Source: Lachnospiraceae bacterium
GTDB taxonomy: Bacteria; Bacillota; Clostridia; Lachnospirales; Anaerotignaceae
Assembly: GCA_910576545.1 (NCBI GenBank)
Contig: CAJTKM010000026.1
Location: 1-35,078 of the forward strand
Direction of reading: 5' to 3'
Length of the DNA stretch: 35,078 nucleotides
Position 1 is the stretch's first letter; each line of letters begins with the position of its first letter. A model generated the notes under the pieces. That model saw nothing but the letters and a program-made list of their open reading frames with translations. It was not told where the DNA came from and did not search any database. Positions 1 through 7,001 of this stretch are shown in pieces. The position numbers and the translations under genes were made by a program.

Positions 1-1548
1 AAAGGCAAGAACGCGAAGAAATACCGCAAAGGCATTGAGTACGGTTCCGCGCGTTGGGGAACCGCCGACGATATAAAGCCGTACACAGACCCGGTATTTG
101 AGAACAATATCCCATTGACACAGACGGAACGGCTCACCATGAACAGCCGCCCGAAGCAGCCGAAATATGCAAGAAACAAAAATATCCTTGTGATCGGCGG
201 TTCCGGCAGCGGCAAGACAAGGTTTTTCGTCAAACCGTCGCTTATGCAAATGCACAGCAGCTATGTTGTCACAGACCCGAAAGGCACTGTCTTAATCGAG
301 TGCGGGAAGCTCTTACAGCGGGGCGGCTATCGGATAAAAGTGCTGAACACAATCAATTTCAAAAAGTCCATGCGCTACAATCCCTTTGCCTATCTGCGGA
401 GCGAGAAAGACATTTTGAAGCTGGTAAATACCATAATCGCCAACACCAAAGGCGACGGGGAGAAATCCGGGGAGGATTTTTGGGTAAAGTCGGAACGGCT
501 TTTTTACTGCGCCCTTATCGGCTATATCCACTATGAAGCCCCGGAGGAAGAAAAGAATTTCACGACGCTGCTTGAAATGATAAACGCCAGCGAAGCCCGC
601 GAGGACGACCCGGAATTTCAAAGCCCGGTTGACCTCATGTTTGAACGGCTGGAAGAAAAAGACCCGGAGCATTTCGCTGTCCGGCAGTACAAGAAATTCC
701 TGTTATCGGCGGGCAAGACGCGAAGCTCTATCCTCATTTCCTGCGGTGCGCGGCTTGCGCCATTTGACATACGGGAGCTGCGGGAGCTTATGGAAACGGA
801 CGAAATGGAGCTTGACACGCTGGGGGACAGAAAGACCGCCCTGTTTGTCATTATCAGCGACACCGACGACACCTTTAACTTTGTCGTGAGTATTCTCTAC
901 ACACAGCTATTCAACTTGCTTTGCGATAAAGCAGATGATGAATACGGCGGGCGGCTTCCCGTCCATGTAAGGTGCTTGCTTGATGAATTTGCCAATATCG
1001 GGCAGATACCGAAGTTTGAAAAGCTGATCGCCACCATAAGGAGCCGGGAAATATCCGCTTCCATCATCTTGCAGTCACAGAGCCAGCTAAAAGCAATCTA
1101 CAAGGACAACGCCGACACGATCACGGGGAACTGCGACACGACCCTTTTCTTGGGCGGCAAGGAGAAAACGACGCTTAAAGAAATGTCGGAACTTTTAGGC
1201 AAGGAAACCATAGACAGCTTTAACACCTCTGAAACGCGGGGACGGGAGCTTTCCCACGGGCTGAACTATCAAAAGCTGGGGAAAGAGCTTATGACACAGG
1301 ACGAGATCGCCGTTATGGACGGGGGCAAGTGTATTTTACAGGTGCGCGGGGTGCGCCCGTTCTTTTCGGATAAATTTGACATCACAAAACACCCGAAATA
1401 CAAGTACCTGTCCGACGCAGACCCGAAAAACGCCTTTGACATGGAAAAGCACATCAAACGCCGCCCCGCCATTGTGAAGCCGGAGGAAGAATTTGACTAC
1501 TACGAGATTGACGGGGAGGGCTTACAGGAGGACACAATCCATGAGTGA
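1..1548 (+). CDS. VirD4/TraG-type type IV coupling protein (5' end cut by window)
   Basis: This ATPase recruits the relaxase-DNA complex to the mating channel at the cytoplasmic membrane. The reading frame is open from base 1, so the N-terminal membrane anchor lies outside the window; 515 residues are visible. A TTG at 115 is in frame but is not the real start, because the residues before it (KGIEYGSARWGTADDIKPY) are conserved in the family. A Walker A motif (GGSGSGKT, encoded near 196-219) and a Walker B-like motif (CLLDEFANIG, near 973-1002) are seen, as is the TraG/TraD signature around 'SREISASIILQSQSQL'. The stop overlaps the next start by 8 bases, so translation is probably coupled. This is the first visible gene of the transfer operon. 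Confidence 0.95.
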   Translation, partial: KGKNAKKYRKGIEYGSARWGTADDIKPYTDPVFENNIPLTQTERLTMNSRPKQPKYARNKNILVIGGSGSGKTRFFVKPSLMQMHSSYVVTDPKGTVLIECGKLLQRGGYRIKVLNTINFKKSMRYNPFAYLRSEKDILKLVNTIIANTKGDGEKSGEDFWVKSERLFYCALIGYIHYEAPEEEKNFTTLLEMINASEAREDDPEFQSPVDLMFERLEEKDPEHFAVRQYKKFLLSAGKTRSSILISCGARLAPFDIRELRELMETDEMELDTLGDRKTALFVIISDTDDTFNFVVSILYTQLFNLLCDKADDEYGGRLPVHVRCLLDEFANIGQIPKFEKLIATIRSREISASIILQSQSQLKAIYKDNADTITGNCDTTLFLGGKEKTTLKEMSELLGKETIDSFNTSETRGRELSHGLNYQKLGKELMTQDEIAVMDGGKCILQVRGVRPFFSDKFDITKHPKYKYLSDADPKNAFDMEKHIKRRPAIVKPEEEFDYYEIDGEGLQEDTIHE

Positions 1549-1708
1549 ACACCCCGGAACTGACAGGCGGCGGTTCACCCTGCTTGTCAACCCGAAAATC
1601 CGGGAGGAACAGCGGCGGGAAGCCGCCCTGCGGAAATTTATCAAGGATTGTGAACGGCTCTACGAGAAGAACCGGGCGCATTTACAGGAGGACGCAGACC
1701 ATGAATAA
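1541..1708 (+). CDS. small basic hypothetical protein, 55 aa
   Basis: A 55-residue protein rich in Arg, Lys and Glu. Its ATG lies inside the last codons of the coupling protein gene, and GGAG-type ribosome-site sequence (cttacaggaggac, 1521-1533) precedes it. It shares its translated end ('LQEDADHE') with the end of the coupling protein ('LQEDTIHE'), and the same cttacaggaggac-like string recurs before the next gene; these ends are translated ribosome-binding sites. There are no membrane segments or recognised domain. Its place in the transfer operon suggests an accessory role, but no function can be assigned. Confidence 0.6.
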   Translation: MSEHPGTDRRRFTLLVNPKIREEQRREAALRKFIKDCERLYEKNRAHLQEDADHE

Positions 1709-1859
1709 AGGTATCAGTAAAGAAATGGAGATACGGGAGGTTATGAAGTGGCAGCTACTTATAGCCGGGGCGGTTGACGCTGCTATTAAGGGGACAGAAA
1801 GCTATATCCGGCACATGGAGCTGACCCACCAGCAGGGAGAAAGGAGGGATTGCAGTTAA
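1701..1859 (+). CDS. small hypothetical protein, 52 aa
   Basis: A 52-residue ORF that starts at an ATG overlapping the previous stop by 8 bases. The ribosome site is acaggagg, about 10 bases upstream. The sequence has a short amphipathic helix-like middle (MKWQLLIAGAVDAAIKG) and no recognised domain. It is the last gene before a non-coding stretch of about 470 bases, and probably the last cistron of this transcriptional block. Confidence 0.5.
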   Translation: MNKGISKEMEIREVMKWQLLIAGAVDAAIKGTESYIRHMELTHQQGERRDCS

Positions 1860-2329
1860 GAACAGAAAAACCGGGCGTGAGATACGCGCCCCTTGCGCCG
1901 TGGAAATGTGGATAACAGGCTATGGGGCTATGGAAAACGCCATTCACAGCACATGGAAAAGCCAGAGTGCGGCTTTCCCACGTCCTGCAAACAGCGTTTC
2001 CCACAGCCCCAAAAGAGCAGCCAGTTACCCACATTCCCACACCGCCGACGACTACGGAAAAAAACCTTTCCTACCTGTCATTCATAAAAAATATTTTTAA
2101 GGAGCTGATCGGAAATCAAGAACGTAAACACGGGCTACATGGTACGCGCCCCTACCGGGGGACACACCGCCCAAACCCTTACAACTGAATACCGCCGCGC
2201 CGCAGGACTTACGCGGCGTGGGGACACCGCCTTTAGCACAGGGCGGTTTTTTTATGCGGCGGCGACCATACGCTGACCGCCTTTTGTCCGCTTGCCGGAC
2301 AGCCGCAGACGCGGCAGAAAGGATTTTAC
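1860..2329. other. 470-base stretch without a firm gene; DnaA-box-like cluster and two related peptide frames
   Basis: No convincing gene is seen. What is visible: (a) a perfect DnaA-box sequence on the minus strand (TGTGGATAA, 1907-1915) and four TTnCCCAC-like copies at 1974-1981, 1997-2004, 2025-2032 and 2033-2040; (b) two diverged copies of a short segment at about 1858-1894 and 2118-2154, both behind an AGGAG sequence, which translate as KNRKTGREIRAP and KNVNTGYMVRAP but have no normal start codon; (c) a terminator-like hairpin at 2226-2253. It may be a regulatory or replication-related region between two transfer sub-operons. Confidence 0.5.
2226..2253 (+). terminator. putative rho-independent terminator or attenuator before Maff2 gene
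   Basis: The stem ACCGCC (2226-2231) pairs with GGCGGT (2242-2247) around a 10-base loop and is followed directly by seven T residues (2247-2253). It lies 77 bases before the Maff2 start, so it could end the upstream operon or attenuate the downstream one. Confidence 0.55.
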
Positions 2330-2545
2330 ATGGCATTTTTTAATTCAGCAGTAGACGTTTTGCAGACCCTTGTTGTGGCACTTGGAGCCGGACTTGGCAT
2401 TTGGGGCGTTATCAATCTCATGGAGGGTTACGGCAACGACAATCCGGGCGCGAAATCACAGGGTATGAAACAGCTTATGGCGGGCGGCGGCGTTGCCCTG
2501 ATCGGCATGACCCTTGTACCCCTGCTTTCCGGGCTGTTCGGTTAA
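2330..2545 (+). CDS. Maff2 family pilin-like membrane protein
   Basis: A 71-residue protein with two hydrophobic segments (about residues 9-30 and 48-70) separated by a short loop with the conserved 'EGYGNDNPGAKSQGMKQLMAGGG' type sequence of the Maff2 family. The size, two-helix layout and place directly before a TrbL/VirB6-like gene suggest a VirB2-like subunit of the mating apparatus; that functional link is inference from context. The ATG at 2330 follows an AGAAAGGA ribosome site. Confidence 0.9.
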   Translation: MAFFNSAVDVLQTLVVALGAGLGIWGVINLMEGYGNDNPGAKSQGMKQLMAGGGVALIGMTLVPLLSGLFG

Positions 2546-2564
2546 AAAGCGCGGGTAAGAGCCT

Positions 2565-3434
2565 ATGCAGAGCATACTTGACGCGATCACGGAATGGATA
2601 AAGGAAATCCTCATAGGAGCCATTAACGGGAACCTGTCAACTATGTTCGGGGACGTAAACGAGAAAGTCGGCACGATTGCCACAGAGGTAGGACAGACCC
2701 CGCAGGGCTGGAACGCGGGCATTTTCAGCATGATACGCACGTTATCAGAGAATGTCATAGTCCCCATTGCGGGGCTTGTCATTACCTACGTCCTATGCGT
2801 GGAGTTAATCAGCATGGTAACGGAAAAGAACAATATGCACGACGTTGACACATTTATGTTTTTCAAGTGGTTTTTCAAGGCGTGGGTGGCGGTGTACCTT
2901 GTCACCCACACCTTTGATATTACTATGGCAGTCTTTGACGTTGCGCAGCACGTCGTTTCCGGCGCGGCGGGGGTGATAAGCGGCAGCACAGAAATTGACG
3001 TTGCCGCCGCCCTTGCTTCCATGCAGGAGGGGCTTGACGCAATGGAAATCCCCGAACTTTTATTGCTGGTTATGGAAACAAGCCTTGTGAGCCTTTGCAT
3101 GAAAATCATGTCCGTACTGATAACCGTTGTCCTCTACGGCAGAATGATAGAAATTTACCTTTACTGTTCCGTGTCGCCTATCCCATTTGCAACAATGACA
3201 AATAAAGAGTGGGGGCAGATCGGCAACAACTACTTAAAAGCCCTGTTCGCTATCGGCTTTCAAGGCTTCCTCATTATGGTGTGCGTCGGCATTTACGCGG
3301 TGCTGGTGAACAACATAACAGTGGCAGACAACCTACACAGTGCGATATTCTCCCTTGCTGCTTACACGGTGATCCTCTGCTTTTCCCTGTTCAAATCCGG
3401 CGCACTTGCAAAGTCAATTTTCGCGGCACACTAA
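2565..3434 (+). CDS. TrbL/VirB6-like polytopic conjugation protein
   Basis: A 289-residue integral membrane protein with about six hydrophobic segments (around residues 65-85, 100-120, 135-150, 170-205, 220-250 and 260-285). It belongs to the TrbL/VirB6-like proteins (CD1107-type) of Clostridial ICEs and probably forms the inner-membrane part of the transfer channel. The gene starts 19 bases after the Maff2 stop and has only a weak ribosome site, so coupling to Maff2 is likely. It is followed by a 174-base gap. Confidence 0.88.
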   Translation: MQSILDAITEWIKEILIGAINGNLSTMFGDVNEKVGTIATEVGQTPQGWNAGIFSMIRTLSENVIVPIAGLVITYVLCVELISMVTEKNNMHDVDTFMFFKWFFKAWVAVYLVTHTFDITMAVFDVAQHVVSGAAGVISGSTEIDVAAALASMQEGLDAMEIPELLLLVMETSLVSLCMKIMSVLITVVLYGRMIEIYLYCSVSPIPFATMTNKEWGQIGNNYLKALFAIGFQGFLIMVCVGIYAVLVNNITVADNLHSAIFSLAAYTVILCFSLFKSGALAKSIFAAH

Positions 3435-3532
3435 AGGCGTGTCAAGGATAGGGTGGAGATTTTCAGAGCGAAGCGGCGAAAATACGACCCGACCTTGACG
3501 CGGGAAAACCCATAGAATAGGGACAGGCAAAG

Positions 3533-3552
3533 GGCAAAGATTGACCTTTGCC
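3533..3552 (+). promoter_or_regulatory. hairpin in the leader of the MT-A70 gene
   Basis: GGCAAAG (3533-3539) and CTTTGCC (3546-3552) form a perfect 7-bp stem with a 6-base loop. There is no T-run, so it is not a standard terminator. It lies about 40 bases upstream of the ribosome site at 3591-3597. Confidence 0.35.
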
Positions 3553-3608
3553 TTGATTACCCTTTATGGGGATTACAGGAAGCACACAGAAAGGAGGGAC
3601 GAAACACC

Positions 3609-4145
3609 ATTGAAAAGAAATACGGCATAATCTACGCCGATCCCCCGTGGAAGTACGCACAGAAGCGGCTTTCCGGCGCGGCAGAACACCACTACCCAAC
3701 CATGAGCATAGAGGAACTTTGCGCGCTTCCCGTGGCTGACCTTGCGGCAGAGGACAGCGCACTTTTCTTGTGGGCGACATTCCCCCAGCTTCCCGAAGCC
3801 CTGCGGCTTATCAAGGCTTGGGGCTTTTCCTTTAAGACCGCCGCCTTTGTATGGCTGAAACTCAACAAAAAGTCCTACACATGGTTTTACGGCTTGGGAT
3901 TTTGGACGCGGGGAAACGCGGAACTCTGCCTGTTTGCCACACGGGGACACCCAAAGAGAAAATCGGCGGGTATTCATCAATTCATTATCTCCCCCATAGA
4001 GCAGCACAGCAAAAAGCCGGACATAACGCGGGAAAAAATCATTGCCCTTATGGGCGACATTCCCCGGATAGAGCTTTTCGCAAGGCAGGAAACAGCGGGC
4101 TGGGACACATGGGGGAATGAAACAAAGAACAGCATAGAGCTTTGA
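3609..4145 (+). CDS. MT-A70 family adenine-specific DNA/RNA methyltransferase, probable ATT start
   Basis: A 178-residue S-adenosylmethionine-dependent N6-adenine methyltransferase of the MT-A70 class. The DPPW catalytic motif is at residues 11-14, inside an IIYADPPWKY context, and the family's NAELCLFATRG segment is present. No ATG, GTG or TTG occurs in frame before the DPPW motif: the first ATG (3702) would remove it. The frame is closed upstream by a stop at 3513. A strong AAGGAGG (3591-3597) sits 11 bases before an in-frame ATT (3609), which I take as the start. Such ICE methyltransferases may protect the transferred DNA from host restriction; this is inference. Confidence 0.85.
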   Translation: MEKKYGIIYADPPWKYAQKRLSGAAEHHYPTMSIEELCALPVADLAAEDSALFLWATFPQLPEALRLIKAWGFSFKTAAFVWLKLNKKSYTWFYGLGFWTRGNAELCLFATRGHPKRKSAGIHQFIISPIEQHSKKPDITREKIIALMGDIPRIELFARQETAGWDTWGNETKNSIEL

Positions 4146-4164
4146 CGGAAAGGAGGTTTTCGGT

Positions 4165-4569
4165 ATGGCGTATGTACCCGTACCAAAGGATTTATCAAAG
4201 ATAAAAACAAAAGTCGCTTTCAACCTCACGAAGCGGCAGATCGTTTGTTTCGCGGCAGCACTCATTACAGGCTTGCCGCTTTTTTTCTTGCTAAAGGACA
4301 GCGCGGGAACCAGCGCGGCGGCATTTGTGATGATCGTCGTCATGCTCCCCTGCTTCCTCATGGCAATGTACGAGAAGCACGGACAGCCCCTTGAAACCGT
4401 GGTGAAAAACATCATACAGACAAAATTTGTCCGACCAAAGGAGCGACCCTATCAGACACAAAATCTATACGCTGTCTTGGAAAGACAGCGGAAACTGGAA
4501 AAGGAGGTATCAGCGATTGTCAAAGGAACCAACCAAAGGCGGCGCACCGGGAAAAAGCCCCGGAACTAA
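4165..4569 (+). CDS. PrgI family protein (VirB3-like)
   Basis: A 134-residue protein with a short N-terminal cytoplasmic stretch (VPVPKDLSKIKTK), two closely spaced transmembrane helices (about residues 28-46 and 51-70), and a charged C-terminal tail. This is the PrgI layout, the Gram-positive counterpart of VirB3, normally encoded just before the VirB4 ATPase as here. A strong ribosome site (AAAGGAGG) precedes the ATG. The 3' end overlaps the VirB4 gene by 53 bases in another frame. Confidence 0.92.
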   Translation: MAYVPVPKDLSKIKTKVAFNLTKRQIVCFAAALITGLPLFFLLKDSAGTSAAAFVMIVVMLPCFLMAMYEKHGQPLETVVKNIIQTKFVRPKERPYQTQNLYAVLERQRKLEKEVSAIVKGTNQRRRTGKKPRN

Positions 4570-6940
4570 GGCGAAGCGGAAACTGACCCGCAGCGAGAAG
4601 AAGCAGATCGCCGCCGCAATCAGACAGGCAAAGGGGGACGGAAAGGCGCACACCGCCCAGCAGACAATCCCCTACATCAACCTGTACCCGGACGGGATAT
4701 GCCGGATAACGGAAAAGAAATACAGCAAGAGCATTGTCTACGAGGATATAAACTACCAGCTTGCACAGGCAGACGACAAGACCGCCATTTTTGAAAACTG
4801 GTGTGACTTCCTCAACTATTTTGACGCTTCCGTTTCGGTGCAGCTCTCTTTCATCAATCAAGGGACTAAACGGGAGGAAGCGGAAAAAGCAATCAACATT
4901 CCGGCACAGGAGGACGCTTTCAACTCTATCCGCACGGAGTACGGGGATATGCTGAAAAGCCAGCTTTCCAAAGGGAATAACGGGCTTGTGAAGCACAAAT
5001 ATATCACGTTCAGTATTGAAGCGGACAACATGAGCGCGGCAAAATCCCGGCTTTCCCGTATCGAAACGGACATACTGAACAATTTCAAGGTGCTGGGGGT
5101 ATCTGCCCGACCGCAGACAGGTTATGAACGGTTACAGACCATGCACGGGGTATTCCACCCGGAGGGGGAGCCGTTTCAATTTGATTTTTCATGGCTTGCC
5201 CCGTCCGGGCTTACCACAAAGGACTTTATCGCCCCGCCCTCATTCCGTTTTGGCGAGGGGCGGTATTTCCGCATGGGGAAAAAGATTGGCGCGGTGTCGT
5301 TCTTACAGATACTTGCGCCGGAGTTAAACGACCGCATTTTAGCGGATATGTTAGACCTTGAAACGGGTGTGATCGTAAACCTGCATATCCACAGTATCGA
5401 CCAGACGGAAGCAATCAAGACCGTCAAGAGGAAAATCACCGACCTTGACAAAATGAAGATCGAGGAACAGAAGAAAGCCGTCCGCGCAGGGTACGACATG
5501 GATATAATCCCGTCCGACCTTGCCACGTTTGGCGGCGAAGCGAAAAATCTCTTGCAGGATTTACAGAGCCGCAATGAAAGAATGTTCCTCTTGACTTTCC
5601 TTGTGGTGAACATGGCGGACACAAAAAGAAAGCTGGAAAATGACATTTTCGCGGCGGCGGGGATTGCACAGAAATATAACTGCGCCCTCACCCGGCTGGA
5701 CTACCAGCAGGAAGCGGGGCTGATGTCAAGCGTCCCTATCGGTGAGAACCTTATCCCCATACAGCGGGGCTTGACGACTTCCAGCACGGCAATCTTTATC
5801 CCCTTTATCACGCAGGAGCTTTTTCAGAGGGGCGCAAGCCTTTACTATGGCTTAAATGCCCTTAGTAACAACATGATCTTATGCGACCGCAAGCAGCTTA
5901 AAAACCCCAACGGCTTAATCTTGGGAACGCCGGGAAGCGGGAAATCCTTTGCGGCGAAGCGGGAAATGACAAACGCTTTCCTCATTACGGACGACGACAT
6001 TATTATCTGCGATCCCGAAGCCGAGTATTACCCCCTTGTGCAAAGATTACAGGGACAGGTGATAAGGCTTTCTCCCACCAGCCCGCACTACGTCAACCCT
6101 ATGGATATAAACCTCAACTATTCCGAGGACGACAACCCGCTTGCGCTGAAAAGCGATTTTATCCTCTCCCTTTGTGAGCTGATCGTCGGCGGCAAGGAGG
6201 GCTTGCAGCCCGTGGATAAGACCGTCATTGACCGCGCTGTTAGGAACGTGTACCGTCCTTTCCTTGCAGCCCCCGACCCGGCAAAAATGCCGATTTTGGG
6301 CGACCTTTACGACGAGCTTTTGAAGCAGCCGGAGCCGGAAGCGGCGCGTATCGCGGCGGCATTGGAGCTTTACGTTTCCGGGAGCCTTAACGTATTTAAC
6401 CACAGGACAAATGTAGAGCTTAACAACCGCCTTGTCTGCTTTGACATTAAACAGCTTGGAAAGCAGCTCAAAAAGTTAGGTATGCTGATTGTGCAGGATC
6501 AAGTGTGGAACCGTGTCACCGTGAACCGGGCAGCGAAGAAGTCCACGCGGTATTTTATGGACGAATTTCACCTGTTACTGAAAGACGAACAGACCGCCGC
6601 TTACAGCGTCGAAATTTGGAAGCGTTTCAGAAAGTGGGGCGGCATACCCACAGCCATTACGCAGAACGTGAAAGACCTTTTGGCAAGCCGGGAAGTGGAA
6701 AATATCTTTGAGAACAGCGATTTTGTCCTCATGCTCAATCAAGCGGCGGGCGACCGGGCTATCCTTGCGAAGCAGCTTAATATTTCCCCGCAGCAAATGA
6801 GCTACGTCACCCATTCCGAAGCGGGCGAGGGGCTTTTATTTTATGGAAATGTCATTCTGCCCTTTGTAGACCGTTTTCCGAAAGATACCGAGCTGTACCG
6901 TGTTATGACGACAAAGCCGGAGGAAGTGGGCGGCGCGTAA
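4517..6940 (+). CDS. VirB4/TraE-type conjugation ATPase
   Basis: An 807-residue ATPase that powers the type IV secretion channel. Walker A is GTPGSGKS (residues 470-477) and Walker B is YFMDEFH (about 679-685); the central VirB4 region and the late 'GDRAILAKQLNIS' segment are also present. The chosen start is TTG at 4517: an AAGGAGG site (4501-4507) lies 9 bases upstream, whereas the longer frame beginning at 4427 lies deep within the prgI gene and has no such site. The N-terminal 40 residues are very basic. It is immediately downstream of, and overlapping, the PrgI gene. Confidence 0.95.
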   Translation: MSKEPTKGGAPGKSPGTKAKRKLTRSEKKQIAAAIRQAKGDGKAHTAQQTIPYINLYPDGICRITEKKYSKSIVYEDINYQLAQADDKTAIFENWCDFLNYFDASVSVQLSFINQGTKREEAEKAINIPAQEDAFNSIRTEYGDMLKSQLSKGNNGLVKHKYITFSIEADNMSAAKSRLSRIETDILNNFKVLGVSARPQTGYERLQTMHGVFHPEGEPFQFDFSWLAPSGLTTKDFIAPPSFRFGEGRYFRMGKKIGAVSFLQILAPELNDRILADMLDLETGVIVNLHIHSIDQTEAIKTVKRKITDLDKMKIEEQKKAVRAGYDMDIIPSDLATFGGEAKNLLQDLQSRNERMFLLTFLVVNMADTKRKLENDIFAAAGIAQKYNCALTRLDYQQEAGLMSSVPIGENLIPIQRGLTTSSTAIFIPFITQELFQRGASLYYGLNALSNNMILCDRKQLKNPNGLILGTPGSGKSFAAKREMTNAFLITDDDIIICDPEAEYYPLVQRLQGQVIRLSPTSPHYVNPMDINLNYSEDDNPLALKSDFILSLCELIVGGKEGLQPVDKTVIDRAVRNVYRPFLAAPDPAKMPILGDLYDELLKQPEPEAARIAAALELYVSGSLNVFNHRTNVELNNRLVCFDIKQLGKQLKKLGMLIVQDQVWNRVTVNRAAKKSTRYFMDEFHLLLKDEQTAAYSVEIWKRFRKWGGIPTAITQNVKDLLASREVENIFENSDFVLMLNQAAGDRAILAKQLNISPQQMSYVTHSEAGEGLLFYGNVILPFVDRFPKDTELYRVMTTKPEEVGGA

Positions 6941-6963
6941 CCCGCAGATTATTTTATCAGCCT

Positions 6964-6983
6964 TGCGCCCTCTTGGGGGCGCA
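6964..6983 (+). promoter_or_regulatory. intercistronic hairpin between VirB4 and CHAP genes
   Basis: TGCGCCC (6964-6970) and GGGCGCA (6977-6983) form a 7-bp GC-rich stem with a 6-base loop, followed by only GTTT. It is a weak terminator or an mRNA processing/stability element. The ribosome site GGAGGTG for the next gene follows at 6988-6994. Confidence 0.4.
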
Positions 6984-7001
6984 GTTTGGAGGTGAACCAC
7001 C

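Noticed and set aside
1900-2100. Plus-strand frame of 66 codons in the inter-operon gap
   Set aside because: No ribosome site at its ATG, and low-complexity composition (Ser, Pro, His) that arises from the DnaA-box-like repeats. Kept only as part of the description of the gap.
3573-4415. Minus-strand frame of 280 codons
   Set aside because: Lies opposite the MT-A70 and PrgI genes, which have clear family motifs; it is a mirror frame caused by high GC.
4427-4516. Longer N-terminus for the VirB4 protein beginning at 4427
   Set aside because: This part lies within prgI in another frame, has no ribosome site, and the TTG at 4517 has an ideal AAGGAGG 9 bases upstream.
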